From assembly GCA_016415585.1 (NCBI GenBank), contig CP066552.1:558001-622000 (forward strand): a stretch of DNA of 64,000 nucleotides. The letters are read 5' to 3'. A model generated the notes under the pieces. The model was given only the letters and a program-made list of their open reading frames with translations, was not told the DNA's origin and did not search any database. The stretch comes from Pectobacterium carotovorum. GTDB lineage: Bacteria > Pseudomonadota > Gammaproteobacteria > Enterobacterales > Enterobacteriaceae. Every line of letters starts with the position of its first letter. Position 1 is the stretch's first letter. Shown piece by piece: positions 20,431 through 30,285 of the stretch. A program made the translations under genes and the position numbers.

Positions 20431-20467
20431 GCGCCAGCCCCTTTTTTGGGAGGGGCTGGCGCTCATT
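20431..20467. terminator. strong bidirectional terminator
   Basis: 11-bp perfect stem GCGCCAGCCCC/GGGGCTGGCGC (20431-20441 with 20452-20462), then TCATTTTTCTT. It lies between the membrane gene and the convergent toxin-antitoxin pair. Confidence 0.8.
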
Positions 20468-20621
20468 TTTCTTATGTGGATGATTTCCCAGCTACTCATA
20501 ATACCCAAGTATCATTTTGCCAGATCGCTTTCCACCGTATAGAAGTAGCAAGCGACACCTGTAGCACCAATGCTAATTGGCAAGCCAGTGCAAAATCCGG
20601 CTTATAAATACCGTGCTAATC

Positions 20622-20906
20622 TTAACCCAGCGACAGCTTAAGCTGCATCCCACAAGCAGCGGCATACCGTTGTAAGGTTGAGATACTCGCACTGGAAACA
20701 TTTCTCTCAAGGCGGCTCACCGCAGGTTGGCTTACACCCATACGAGCGGCGATCTCTGTACTTGTCAGACCTGACTTGGACTTCATTTCGATCAGAACAG
20801 CGCGAAGCGCTTCTTCTTGAGTTTCGTCCTCATACGCTTTTTTAACTTCAGGATTAGAAAGCGCTTTCGCTTTAACTTCAGAGAAGCTGATACCTTTAAC
20901 TGCCAT
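20622..20906 (-). CDS. XRE-family antitoxin, HigA-like
   Basis: 94 residues with a classic helix-turn-helix (GLTSTEIAARMGVSQPAVSRLERN, residues 45-68) followed by ASISTLQRYAAACGM, as in HigA-type antitoxins. It should neutralise the toxin encoded just upstream and repress the shared promoter. The gene starts 11 bases before the toxin stop codon. Toxin-first order is usual for HigBA systems. Confidence 0.88.
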   Translation of the reverse strand: MAVKGISFSEVKAKALSNPEVKKAYEDETQEEALRAVLIEMKSKSGLTSTEIAARMGVSQPAVSRLERNVSSASISTLQRYAAACGMQLKLSLG

Positions 20907-21216
20907 CTTTCAATTCCTCCCATCTTGACTTTGCTAGCGCTATTTCAGCTTTCGGGGTCTTAGGGGTTTTCTTTACGAACGTCCTTAAAATATAGATCTT
21001 ACGTCCTTTTGCGTAAGCAAAAAACGTTCTGCTGATGTCCTTTCTACCAACCCGTAGCTCAAACAACCCACCTTCGATAATGTCTGTGTCTGGATATCTT
21101 AGCTCTGGCCCTTTAGCTTCAAGCTTTTCAAGCTTTTCAAGCCCTTTTGCTTGCATGACCGGTTCGAGGTCATAAATTTCGCTTGCAGCTTCGGGGTGAA
21201 AAATCAATTCATACAT
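20896..21216 (-). CDS. RelE/HigB-like toxin (phage-derived Gp49-like family)
   Basis: 106 residues. The N-terminus MYELIFHPEAASEIYDLEP, the middle GGLFELRVGRKDISRTFFAYAKG and KIYILRTFVKKTPKTPKAEI are typical of the Gp49-like HigB mRNA interferase group, which cuts mRNA at the ribosome. It is followed by the XRE antitoxin in one operon. Ribosome binding site AAGGGG lies six bases before the ATG. Confidence 0.88.
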   Translation of the reverse strand: MYELIFHPEAASEIYDLEPVMQAKGLEKLEKLEAKGPELRYPDTDIIEGGLFELRVGRKDISRTFFAYAKGRKIYILRTFVKKTPKTPKAEIALAKSRWEELKDGS

Positions 21217-21241
21217 GTCAGTCCCCTTATTAACGGAGAAT

Positions 21242-21274
21242 ATAACTCATAAGTTATAATAACTCAAATGTTAT
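21242..21274. promoter_or_regulatory. tandem palindromic operators of the HigBA-type pair
   Basis: ATAACTCATAAGTTAT (21242-21257) is a perfect 6-bp inverted repeat with a 4-base spacer, and ATAACTCAAATGTTAT (21259-21274) is a near copy. They lie just upstream of the toxin start on the minus strand, exactly where an XRE antitoxin would autoregulate. Confidence 0.75.
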
Positions 21275-21891
21275 ATTTGGCGTCTATCGGCAGACCATTA
21301 ACTCGTTTGGCGGTCGAGTTGACGCTACTGATCTTTATCCGTTCCAGCGAACTGCGCTTTGCCCGTTGGTCAGAGATCGATTTTGAAACCTCAATGTGGA
21401 CCATTCCCCCTGAGCGCGAACCGATAGAAGGTGTGAAGCACTCTCATCGTGGTTCTAAGATGCGAACTCCCCACCTTGTGCAACTGTCCCGACAGGCGTT
21501 AGTTATCCTGAAGCAAATACAGCAATTCAGCGGCGACCATGAACTGATCTTTATTGGCGATCACGACCCACGTAAGCCAATGAGTGAAAATACGGTGAAT
21601 AAGGCGCTGCGGGTTATGGGGTATGACACCAAGATTGACGTCTGCGGCCACGGCTTCAGAACGATGGCCTGTAGCTCGCTGATTGAGTCGGGATTATGGT
21701 CGAGGGACGTAGTTGAACGGCAGATGAGCCATATGGAGCGTAACTCGGTTCGTGCAGCGTATATCCACAAGGCGGAGCACTTGGACGAGCGTAAGCTGAT
21801 GCTGTAATGATGGGCGGATTTTCTGGATGCGAATCGGGAGAGGGCGGTGAGTCCGTTTGATTTTGGGAAGGTTATTAATCGACTAAAATAG
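21268..21891 (+). pseudogene. broken second integrase, catalytic half only
   Basis: The frame matches the C-terminal half of the intact integrase at 18.1-19.4 kb (RSSELRFARWSEIDF, HGFRTMACSS, AAYIHKAEHLDERKLML). It lacks the whole N-terminal half, which ends at the toxin-antitoxin operator. It then meets TAA TGA where the intact gene has CAA TGG, and the reading continues to a TAG at 21889. So it is truncated and carries two nonsense changes. The sequence differs enough from the intact gene to be an older, separate integration rather than a recent duplication. Confidence 0.85.
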
Positions 21892-22190
21892 AAACTTTCC
21901 TTTTCCTGCATCTGTTTTGAAAAATTTCACATAAGGGCATTCTCTGCTGATTTTTTGAGTAGGTGGAGAATGCCGTGTATTTTTTGCCATGGTTGGTTTT
22001 CACCTCAGCATGCCGCTTTCGTCGAAGACTTAGCGCTGCTTAAGTCATGGCCCACCGCGGTGTTCATTTATTTGCCCGTATCGTTTGCGATAGCCTTCGT
22101 TGCGGGTATTATTTTGTGAATTACATTCTAAAACTGAATTTATGCTTGCGCATCTTTGCGCGATGGCAGCGATCTCTTCTAAGGATTTTC
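21892..22190 (+). other. promoter region of the hsdMSR operon
   Basis: 300 bases between integrase debris and hsdM. The hsdM frame is open back to 22047, but that part reads as non-HsdM sequence. No clear terminator or operator is recognised; the promoter of the restriction operon must lie here. Confidence 0.45.
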
Positions 22191-24554
22191 ATGTCTAACA
22201 CTAATTTTTCTCAAACGGCTGCCTTTATCTGGTCCGTTGCTGACTTGCTTCGCGGTGATTTTAAACAATCCCAGTATGGACGCGTGATTCTGCCTTTTAC
22301 GCTGCTGCGTCGGCTTGAGTGCGTGTTAGCCGCGAGTAAAGAAGCGGTGTTAGCGGAAGTCGAAAAACTTAAGACAAGCCCGCTGCCTGAAGAGGGACGA
22401 GAGAAGTTTCTGTTACGCGCCACTCATGGCCTGTCATTCTTCAATACCTCGCCGATGGATCTCGGCAAGATGGGGCAGAACGACATTAAAGCGAATCTGG
22501 AGAATTACGTTCAATGTTTCTCAAAAGATGCGCGTGAAATTTTTGAGCACTTCAAATTTAGTGAGTTCGTTGGCCTGCTGGATGATGCAAACCTACTGTT
22601 CAAAATCGTCAAAAAGTTCGCCACTACAGACCTCAGTCCAAAAGCGATTTCTAACTATGAAATGGGGCTGGTGTTTGAAGAACTGATTCGCCGTTTTGCG
22701 GAAAGTTCGAATGAGACTGCTGGGGAACACTTTACTCCACGCGATATCGTGCGTTTAACGACTTCACTGGTGTTTATGGAAGATGATGAAGCGTTGTCTA
22801 AAGACGGCATCATTCGCACCATTTATGACCCGACGGCGGGGACTGGCGGCTTTCTCTCTTCTGGCATGGAATATGTGCACGAGCTTAACCCGAATGCGGT
22901 AATGCGAGCTTTTGGTCAGGAGCTGAATCCAGAATCTTACGCAATTTGTAAAGCCGATATGCTGATAAAAGGACAGGATGTTAGCCGTATCAAACTGGGC
23001 AACACCCTTTCCAACGATCAGTTACCGCAAGACCAGTTCGACTATATGCTGTCGAACCCACCGTTCGGTGTGGACTGGAAAAAGATTGAAGGTGAGATTA
23101 ACGACGAGCATAAACTGAAAGGCTTTAATGGCCGTTTTGGCTCAGGTTTGCCGCGCGTATCCGATGGTTCTCTGTTGTTCCTTCTACATCTGATCAGCAA
23201 AATGCGTGATACCCACAATGCTGATGGTTCAGTCAATGATGGCGGGCGTATTGGCATTATTCTCAACGGTTCTCCGCTGTTTACCGGTGGTGCGGGTAGC
23301 GGTGAGAGCGAAATCCGCCGCTATATTCTGGAGGCCGATTTGCTGGAAGGCATTGTCGCGTTGCCGACAGATATGTTCTACAACACGGGGATTGCGACTT
23401 ACGTCTGGATTCTGTCGAATAAGAAAGCAGCGGAACGCAAAGGCAAAGTCCAACTGATTGATGGCACTAACCTGTGCGGCAAGATGCGTAAGTCGCTGGG
23501 TTCCAAGCGTAACCTGATGGGCGAGGATGATATTAAGCTTATCACCCGCACGTTTGGTGGTTTTGAGGTGGTTGATGCGATTTCTCTTGAAGCCTTAGGT
23601 CTTGAAAAAGCAGCAGAGCAAAAATCCAACCGTGGACGCCAGTCTGCAACGGCCAAAACGGAAGCGCCAAAAACCTTCGCCAGCAAAATTTTCAACAGTA
23701 CCGATTTTGGCTACCGCCGCCTGACCATTGAGCGTCCGCTGCGTCTGTCTGCACAGGTTACCGATGAAGCCATTGCCAGCCTGCGCTTTGCGCCGAAGCC
23801 GTTTAACGCGCCGATGGAGCGTCTGTATGACGAGTTCACTGCGCAGTGGCAGGATGATAATTATGGCAGTTTTGCTGATATCGAAGCGGAAGCTCGCGCC
23901 ATCATTAAAGCTGAATTTGCCGAGCTGAAAGAGAAGCAAATTAAAGACTTGCTCGACAGCAAACTGTGGCTGGCGCAGCGCGAATTAATGATCAAAGTAC
24001 AGCAGATCCAAACCGCGCTGGGAACGCAAGCAGGTGGAAAAACGCTGATCAGTAACGACTTTAACCAATTCCAACTTACTCTGAAAGGGGCGCTGAAAAC
24101 CGCAGGCGTTAAGCTGGATACCAGAGAGAACAAACAATTTATCGACGCGATCACCACGAAAAACTCAGATGCAGAACCGGTGGTGAAAAAGGTGCTGAAA
24201 GAAGCCGCCCAACCGCTGTACGGTGCGTTTGAATACAAGGGTAACGTGGTAGAGTTCGAGCAGGATGGCGATTTGCGTGATAACGAGAACGTACCGTTGA
24301 ACCCAGCAGTTGCTACCAGTGACCTGATCGAAAGCTACTTTAAAGCGGAAGTGCTGCCGCATGTGGCCGATGCCTGGATTAATGCCGATAAACGTGATGC
24401 CAAAGACGGTGAAATTGGCATTGTCGGCTATGAGATTCCGTTTAACCGCCATTTCTACGTGTATCAGCCGCCGCGCCCGCTGGAAGAAATTGATGCCGAT
24501 CTGGATGCGGTCAGCGCCGAGATTATGAAGCTGTTGCAGGAGGTACATTCCTGA
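22191..24554 (+). CDS. hsdM: type I restriction-modification methyltransferase subunit
   Basis: N6-adenine methyltransferase subunit of a type I system; 787 residues from ATG 22191, preceded by AAGGA. The N-terminal HsdM helical domain starts [21 protein letters not shown]. The SAM-binding motif DPTAGTGGF lies near residue 210 and the catalytic NPPFG near 287. An extra C-terminal region of about 250 residues with coiled coils makes it larger than the EcoKI/EcoR124 subunits. It overlaps hsdS by one base pair group (ATGA). With HsdS it methylates the recognition site and protects host DNA. Confidence 0.95.
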   Translation: MSNTNFSQTAAFIWSVADLLRGDFKQSQYGRVILPFTLLRRLECVLAASKEAVLAEVEKLKTSPLPEEGREKFLLRATHGLSFFNTSPMDLGKMGQNDIKANLENYVQCFSKDAREIFEHFKFSEFVGLLDDANLLFKIVKKFATTDLSPKAISNYEMGLVFEELIRRFAESSNETAGEHFTPRDIVRLTTSLVFMEDDEALSKDGIIRTIYDPTAGTGGFLSSGMEYVHELNPNAVMRAFGQELNPESYAICKADMLIKGQDVSRIKLGNTLSNDQLPQDQFDYMLSNPPFGVDWKKIEGEINDEHKLKGFNGRFGSGLPRVSDGSLLFLLHLISKMRDTHNADGSVNDGGRIGIILNGSPLFTGGAGSGESEIRRYILEADLLEGIVALPTDMFYNTGIATYVWILSNKKAAERKGKVQLIDGTNLCGKMRKSLGSKRNLMGEDDIKLITRTFGGFEVVDAISLEALGLEKAAEQKSNRGRQSATAKTEAPKTFASKIFNSTDFGYRRLTIERPLRLSAQVTDEAIASLRFAPKPFNAPMERLYDEFTAQWQDDNYGSFADIEAEARAIIKAEFAELKEKQIKDLLDSKLWLAQRELMIKVQQIQTALGTQAGGKTLISNDFNQFQLTLKGALKTAGVKLDTRENKQFIDAITTKNSDAEPVVKKVLKEAAQPLYGAFEYKGNVVEFEQDGDLRDNENVPLNPAVATSDLIESYFKAEVLPHVADAWINADKRDAKDGEIGIVGYEIPFNRHFYVYQPPRPLEEIDADLDAVSAEIMKLLQEVHS

Positions 24555-25924
24555 TGGCTAAATATAAGGCGTATCCGGAGTATAAGGATTCTGGGGTTGA
24601 GTGGTTGGGTGAAATTCCAAGCGATTGGCAGACATTATGTGGCAAGTATGTATTCAAGGAGATTAAAGAGTTATCTACTAGTGGCGATGAAATGCTGCTT
24701 TCTGTGTCTGAATACTATGGTGTTAAACCTAGGCAAGAGGTTATTGAAGATGGTGATTTCATCTCAAGGGCTGACTCTCTAATTGGTTACAAAAAATGTC
24801 AGGTCAATGATTTGGCAATGAACATCATGCTTGCTTGGAAGTGCGGCCTTGGTGTTTCAAAATATGAAGGTATTATTAGCCCAGCATATTCTGTTTTTAG
24901 ATTTGACACTGCAATAGCTTTACCTGGGTATATGCATTACCTACTCAGGACGAAGATTTATACAGACCATTTTAAATCTCTTTCTACAGGGGTTATTGAT
25001 TCTCGCCTTCGATTATATCCCGAGATGTTTGGGGGAGTTGAAATTTTATTACCTGAACTTGATGAACAAGTAAATATATATGCTTTCCTCGACCACGAAA
25101 CTGCAAAAATCGATAACCTAATCGAAAAGCAACAGCAACTGATTGAGCTACTCAAAGAAAAACGTCAGGCAGTGATTAGCCATGCCGTCACCAAAGGGTT
25201 AAACCCTGATGTGTCGATGAAAGATTCTGGTGTTGAATGGTTGGGGGAAGTGCCTGAACATTGGGTCTCTGTTCGAGTAAAGCAAATATCCTCATTTATT
25301 ACTTCTGGCCCGAGAGGTTGGTCTGATTTTATTACTGATGAAGGAAATGAAATATTTCTTCAAAGTGGTGACTTAAATAATGAACTTGGTCTGCAACTCG
25401 ATAAAGCAAAACGAGTATCACCACCTAAAAATGCTGAGGGAGTGCGCACCAAACTGGTCGCGGGAGATGTTGTCGTATGTATTACTGGTGCAAATACTGG
25501 ACGGGTCGCTATTGTCCCTGAGCTTTCTCAATCAACCTACATTAATCAACATCTGAGTCTGATTCGCCCCAACACATCTACTATTAACTCTGCATTTCTG
25601 GGTTATAGCCTTGCATCATCTGTAGGACGTTCATTCTTTGATGTTGCACAATATGGGCTAAAGGAAGGGTTGAGCTTGGGTAATGTAAGTGAAGCACCAT
25701 TAGCGTTACCCCCAAAACATGAACAAGATGTAATCGTAAAATACCTAGAGTCCATCAGAAATAATTATGACAATCTGTCGAGATTATCAACAATCCAGAT
25801 TGAGTTGCTTAAAGAACGCCGCACCGCTCTAATCTCTGCCGCCGTCACCGGAAAAATTGACGTGCGCGACTGGGTTGCACCTGACACGCAGGACATTGAG
25901 GAATCACAGGAGGTGAACGCATGA
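24554..25924 (+). CDS. hsdS: type I restriction-modification specificity subunit
   Basis: 456-residue DNA-recognition subunit. It has two target recognition domains, each introduced by the same phrase (KDSGVEWLGEIP-W at residues 11-25 and again at about 223-237), separated and closed by long helices (DNLIEKQQQLIELLKEKRQAVISHAVTKGL; LSTIQIELLKERRTALISAAVTGKID). This internal duplication is the family hallmark. The DNA is more AT-rich in the recognition domains than in hsdM and hsdR, as usual for domains swapped between strains. It overlaps both neighbours by four bases. Confidence 0.94.
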   Translation: MAKYKAYPEYKDSGVEWLGEIPSDWQTLCGKYVFKEIKELSTSGDEMLLSVSEYYGVKPRQEVIEDGDFISRADSLIGYKKCQVNDLAMNIMLAWKCGLGVSKYEGIISPAYSVFRFDTAIALPGYMHYLLRTKIYTDHFKSLSTGVIDSRLRLYPEMFGGVEILLPELDEQVNIYAFLDHETAKIDNLIEKQQQLIELLKEKRQAVISHAVTKGLNPDVSMKDSGVEWLGEVPEHWVSVRVKQISSFITSGPRGWSDFITDEGNEIFLQSGDLNNELGLQLDKAKRVSPPKNAEGVRTKLVAGDVVVCITGANTGRVAIVPELSQSTYINQHLSLIRPNTSTINSAFLGYSLASSVGRSFFDVAQYGLKEGLSLGNVSEAPLALPPKHEQDVIVKYLESIRNNYDNLSRLSTIQIELLKERRTALISAAVTGKIDVRDWVAPDTQDIEESQEVNA

Positions 25925-28900
25925 GCATGGACTCCACCAAAGAAGCGATCTTCCAAAATGAAATTATTGCACAGATGGTTGAACATGGCTGGATTGTCGG
26001 AAAAGGTGATGGCTACGATCGTGAACGTGCGCTGTATTCGCAAGATGTGCTGACCTTCGTTAAAACGACTCAGCCGCAGGAATGGGAAAAGCTGGTTAAG
26101 GTTTTCCCTACCGATACTGAGCGTCATTTCCTCGATGCACTGGTGGTACAGCTTAAGAAAGCCGATGTTAACGCCACCGATAAACTCTCGCGCACCTACG
26201 GTACGTTGGGCGTATTGCGCAATGCGCTAAAAATCCGCAATGCGCGTTTTACGCTATGCCAGTTTAAACCCGAGCACAATTTAAACCCGGAAACGCTGGC
26301 GCGTTACCAGCAGAATATCTGCCGTATTGTGCCGGAGCTGGTTTATAGCCCGTATGCCACAAAAGCGGTGTTTGAAGAAACCGGCTTAAAAGCGAAAAAG
26401 TGGCGTATCGATCTGGTACTGTTTGTTAACGGTCTGCCGGTGGCGACGCTTGAGTTGAAATCCGAATTCAAACAGGTGGCACAAAACGCGATTAAACAAT
26501 ATAAGAAAACGCGTTTGCCGAAAGATCCGATAACCAATAAACCTGAACCGCTGCTGACCTTTAAACGCGGGGCGCTGGTGCACTTTGCCGTCAGCCAGTA
26601 TGACGTGTTTATGGCGACGAAATTGGCTGGTGATGACACCTTCTTCCTGCCTTTTAATAAAGGCACGGCTGACGGCGGTGCAGGGAACGACATTCCTGAC
26701 AATGAAAACGAGTACGCCACCAGCTACCTGTGGAATGAGGTTCTACTGCCGGACAATCTGCTGAATATTCTCGCGCGTTTTGTGCATTTGCAAATTGAGG
26801 AAAAAGAGGACTGGAACGGGCTGAAGGTTAAAAAAGAGAGTTTAATCTTCCCTCGTTATCACCAGTGGGATGTGGTGAATAAACTGATTCACGCCGCCAC
26901 GCGAGAAGGCACCGGAAATAAATATCTTATTCAGCACAGTGCCGGTTCCGGTAAGTCCAATTCGATTGCCTGGACCGCCCACCAGCTTTCTACACTCTAT
27001 GATGATAAGGGTGAAAAGCAGTTCCACTCGGTGATTGTTGTTACCGACCGAACGGTATTGGACGATCAGCTTCAGGATACGATTTACCAGTTTGAGCATC
27101 AGGACGGTGTGGTCGGGCGCATTAATAATAAAGAGGGCGACGGCTCTAAATCAGAGAAACTTGCCAGTGCGCTGGAAAACTCACAGCCGATTATTATCGT
27201 TACCATCCAGACCTTCCCGTTTGTGCTCAAAGCCATCGAAAACAGCGTCAGCCTTAAGCAACGCAAATATGCGGTGATTGCGGATGAAGCGCACTCTTCC
27301 CAAAGTGGTTCCACGGCGCGTCAGTTAAAAGAAGTGCTGATGACCGAAGAAGCGGATGACGATGTGGTGCTGTCGTCGGAAGATATTTTGGGGGCCACCG
27401 TTGCCGCACGCAAAGGCAGTAATAATCTTAATTTTTATGCGTTTACCGCCACGCCAAAAGCGAAAACGCTGGAGCTGTTTGGCCGTCGCCCCAACCCTCT
27501 TGAACCCGCATCCAAGACCAATAAGCCCGAAGCGTTTCATGTCTACTCGATGCGTCAGGCCATTGAAGAAGGCTTTATTCTTGATGTGCTGAAGAACTAC
27601 ACCAACTACAAAGTGGCGTATAAGCTGTTGCAAAAGCTGGACGATCCTGACCGGGAAGTGGACAGTAAAAAAGCCAAAATAAAACTAAACCAGTGGGTTA
27701 CGCTGCATGAACATAACGTCTCGCAAAAAGTCAAAGTGATTGTCGAGCACTACCGAAAACACGTCATGCATTTACTCGGTGGGCAGGCGAAGGCCATGGT
27801 CGTGACCAGTTCGCGTAAAGCGGCGGTGCGCTACAAGCTGGCGTTTGATAAATATATTGCTGAGAATCACTACCAGAAAATTAACGCGATGGTGGCGTTT
27901 TCAGGCGAAGTGGAATTTGTTGAAAGCGATCAAAACAGTCTCGCGCTGTTAAATAAAAAGTTCACTGAAATCAATATGAATCCAGGGCTGAAAGGCCGGG
28001 ATATGCGCAAGGCCTTTGATAGTGATGATTATCAGGTCATGCTGGTTGCGAATAAATTCCAGACGGGGTTTGACCAGCCGAAGCTGTGTGCCATGTATGT
28101 GGATAAACCTCTCGGCGGGGTGGAGTGCGTACAAACACTCTCGCGCCTGAATCGTATTTATCCGAGCAAAGCGCAGTCAGGCACCTTCGTGCTCGATTTC
28201 TACAATGAACCGGATGATATTCTGGGGGCTTTCCAGCCTTACTATCAGACTGCCGAACTGACAGATATCAGCGATCCGCAGTTAGTCTTCGAGCTATTCG
28301 AGAAGCTCCGTGCCAGCGGTATTTTCTTGTGGAATGAAGTGGAACAATTCTGCGAAGCGTTCTTTACCAAAAATAAATCCAACGCGGCAATTAGCAATAT
28401 TTGTAAACCCGCCGTTGAGCGCTGGAAAAAACGCTATACCTCGGCCATTGATGCCTATGTGTTGGCAAAGGAAATTTTTGAGCGTACGAAGAAAACCAAC
28501 GATGTGGTGCTGATTACCAATGCTGAAAACAGCTTTAAAAGCTGTAAGCAAGAGAAAGACACGCTGGATATCTTCAAGAAAGATCTCGGTAGTTTTGTCC
28601 GTTTCTACGAGTTTATGTCACAAATCGTTGAGTACGATGATAAGGAACTGGAGAAACTCAGTCTGTTTGCCCGCCATTTACGGCCATTGCTGCATGAACA
28701 GAATGTTGAAGAAGATGAGGTTGATTTAAGCAATGTGGAAATGAGTCATTACCGCTTGTCAAAAATTCACGAACAACATCTGAAACTTCAGGAAGATGCC
28801 GAAGAATACAAAATAAAGCCAGGTAACGACATTGGCACCGCCAAGCCGAAGGATAAGAAAGAAGAATTTCTGTCACATATTCTGGCGCGTCTTAACGAGC

Positions 28901-29169
28901 TGTTTATTACGGATAATCTGACCGATAAAGACATGATTAATTATGCTTTTAGCGTGCGCGACAAGTTATCAGAAAATCAAGCGGTGATGACGCAGATTGC
29001 GAATAACACACGCGAACAGGCCATGCTGGGTGATTTCCCTAAAGCGATTGATGACGCGGTGTTGGACAGCAATGACGCGCAGCAGGAGATGATGATGCAA
29101 TACCTGTCTAATCCTGAACTGGCAAAAGGGTTTGCCCGGGTGGTGTTTGATATGTTGAAAGGGGCGTGA
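25921..29169 (+). CDS. hsdR: type I restriction endonuclease/translocase subunit
   Basis: 1082-residue motor-nuclease. A PD-(D/E)xK nuclease centre appears as RIDLVLFVNGLPVATLELKS near residues 162-181. The SF2 motor follows with Walker A HSAGSGKSN near 340, DEAH near 456 and later TATPKAKT and QTGFDQPKL. It ends with the helical C-terminal domain. With HsdM and HsdS it translocates and cuts unmodified DNA. It is the last gene of the operon, and no internal stop or frameshift is seen, so the system looks functional. Confidence 0.94.
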   Translation: MSMDSTKEAIFQNEIIAQMVEHGWIVGKGDGYDRERALYSQDVLTFVKTTQPQEWEKLVKVFPTDTERHFLDALVVQLKKADVNATDKLSRTYGTLGVLRNALKIRNARFTLCQFKPEHNLNPETLARYQQNICRIVPELVYSPYATKAVFEETGLKAKKWRIDLVLFVNGLPVATLELKSEFKQVAQNAIKQYKKTRLPKDPITNKPEPLLTFKRGALVHFAVSQYDVFMATKLAGDDTFFLPFNKGTADGGAGNDIPDNENEYATSYLWNEVLLPDNLLNILARFVHLQIEEKEDWNGLKVKKESLIFPRYHQWDVVNKLIHAATREGTGNKYLIQHSAGSGKSNSIAWTAHQLSTLYDDKGEKQFHSVIVVTDRTVLDDQLQDTIYQFEHQDGVVGRINNKEGDGSKSEKLASALENSQPIIIVTIQTFPFVLKAIENSVSLKQRKYAVIADEAHSSQSGSTARQLKEVLMTEEADDDVVLSSEDILGATVAARKGSNNLNFYAFTATPKAKTLELFGRRPNPLEPASKTNKPEAFHVYSMRQAIEEGFILDVLKNYTNYKVAYKLLQKLDDPDREVDSKKAKIKLNQWVTLHEHNVSQKVKVIVEHYRKHVMHLLGGQAKAMVVTSSRKAAVRYKLAFDKYIAENHYQKINAMVAFSGEVEFVESDQNSLALLNKKFTEINMNPGLKGRDMRKAFDSDDYQVMLVANKFQTGFDQPKLCAMYVDKPLGGVECVQTLSRLNRIYPSKAQSGTFVLDFYNEPDDILGAFQPYYQTAELTDISDPQLVFELFEKLRASGIFLWNEVEQFCEAFFTKNKSNAAISNICKPAVERWKKRYTSAIDAYVLAKEIFERTKKTNDVVLITNAENSFKSCKQEKDTLDIFKKDLGSFVRFYEFMSQIVEYDDKELEKLSLFARHLRPLLHEQNVEEDEVDLSNVEMSHYRLSKIHEQHLKLQEDAEEYKIKPGNDIGTAKPKDKKEEFLSHILARLNELFITDNLTDKDMINYAFSVRDKLSENQAVMTQIANNTREQAMLGDFPKAIDDAVLDSNDAQQEMMMQYLSNPELAKGFARVVFDMLKGA

Positions 29170-29226
29170 GTTTTCCACTGACTGGGTATCACCATTCAGC
29201 CGATGGAGCATAAAAACGGAGACACC

Positions 29227-29563
29227 ATGATAGATAAACACTTACCTCAAGCAATTCATCATGTTTACCAGTCAGGATGGCAAAATACGTATTGAATGCC
29301 GTTTCGACAGCGATACGTTATGGCTATCGCAAGCGATGATTGATGAGCTATATGGTAAAGCCAAAGCAACCATATCAAAAACATCTTTGAAGACAGTGGA
29401 TTGGATGAAGATTCAGTTGTTCGGTTTTACCGAACAACTGCCAGTGATGGAAAAAATTATCAGGTTCAATACGTTAATCTGTCATTGGTACTGGCCGTCG
29501 GTTACCGCGTCCGTTCAACCCGAGGCATCCAGTTCCGTCAATGGGCTACAGCGCTGCCGCCGT
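29227..29563 (+). pseudogene. decayed rhuM-like gene
   Basis: Three frames together spell a RhuM/virulence-type protein: MIDKHLPQAIHH (29227 on), then FTSQDGKIRIECRFDSDTLWLSQAMIDELYGKAKATIS (from 29261), then IFEDSGLDEDSVVRFYRTTASDG and GYRVRSTRGIQFRQWATA, ending at TGA near 29563. At least two frameshifts separate them and the C-terminal half is missing. RhuM homologues often accompany type I restriction operons; the function is not established. Confidence 0.75.
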
Positions 29564-29710
29564 GATACTGGCACATACCCGAGAATGTTGGCAGCAAGGC
29601 GAGCGCATGATGTAGCAGGGATGCTGATGTGGTACTTGTCACAGGTAGTGACGCTAACAAAATCACGCTATTTTAATAAGTGTTATTAACTTCTATTAAA
29701 AGTGGCGTTC

Positions 29711-29959
29711 ATGGGACAATCAGCAAAACAGACGATCAGTGCTCAGATACCCGCCGAGCTTGCTGCTGCGGTTGAAAGCCTGGCTATTGAACTGGATAGA
29801 TCCAAAAGTTGGGTGATAAAAGAAGCGCTGACCGCAATGATTGAAGAGAGAGAACGGCGGCATCAGCAGGTTTTGAAAGGCCTTGCTGATGTCGATACGG
29901 GAAGGGTGGTAAGCCATGCAGATGTGATCGACTTCGCCAACAAACTGAAAAATTCATAA
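29711..29959 (+). CDS. ribbon-helix-helix antitoxin, ParD-like
   Basis: 82 residues from ATG 29711 (a GTG three codons earlier is possible). The N-terminus TISAQIPAELAAAVESLAIELDRSKSWVIKEAL is a CopG/RHH DNA-binding fold; the C-terminal part (GRVVSHADVIDFANKLKNS) is the usual toxin-wrapping tail. The toxin gene starts three bases after the stop. It should repress the operon and neutralise the toxin. Confidence 0.87.
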   Translation: MGQSAKQTISAQIPAELAAAVESLAIELDRSKSWVIKEALTAMIEERERRHQQVLKGLADVDTGRVVSHADVIDFANKLKNS

Positions 29960-29962
29960 TCA

Positions 29963-30238
29963 ATGGAAATACGTTGGACGCAAAAGGCACAGGATGGCCT
30001 GGAACGTATTTATGGGTTTTTCAGTCAGTACAGTCGGCAACATGCTGATGAGGTGCTAGATCGCTTGATCATCGGTACCACGGGGCTTGCTGACCACCTG
30101 AGAATCGGCGTATCTCAGACAAGATATGAACCACGCGAGGTGAGAAAGATTTTGTTTGATGATTATGACGTTCACTACGAAATTCAGCACGATACGATTT
30201 ATATCGTCGATCTTTGGTATACACGAGAAGATCGCTGA
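29963..30238 (+). CDS. RelE/ParE-family toxin
   Basis: 91 residues. IRWTQKAQDGLERIYGFFSQ, the middle GVSQTRYEPREVRKILFDDYDVHYEI and IYIVDLWYTREDR are typical of the ParE/RelE superfamily. The W-xxx-ED(R) ending is the ParE-type pattern, which would point to gyrase poisoning, but the target cannot be proved from sequence. It pairs with the RHH antitoxin directly upstream. Confidence 0.87.
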   Translation: MEIRWTQKAQDGLERIYGFFSQYSRQHADEVLDRLIIGTTGLADHLRIGVSQTRYEPREVRKILFDDYDVHYEIQHDTIYIVDLWYTREDR

Positions 30239-30285
30239 ATTTCGTTGTTATATCTAGACCTGCTTATAGTCATATAAGGACGCTC

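Noticed and set aside
22047-22190. Upstream extension of the hsdM frame
   Set aside because: The added 48 residues are unlike HsdM N-termini, and ATG 22191 has AAGGA at the right distance and begins a typical HsdM sequence.
29564-29700. Continuation of frames after the rhuM remnant
   Set aside because: Only short frames with no recognisable protein; possibly more debris, but nothing that can be supported.
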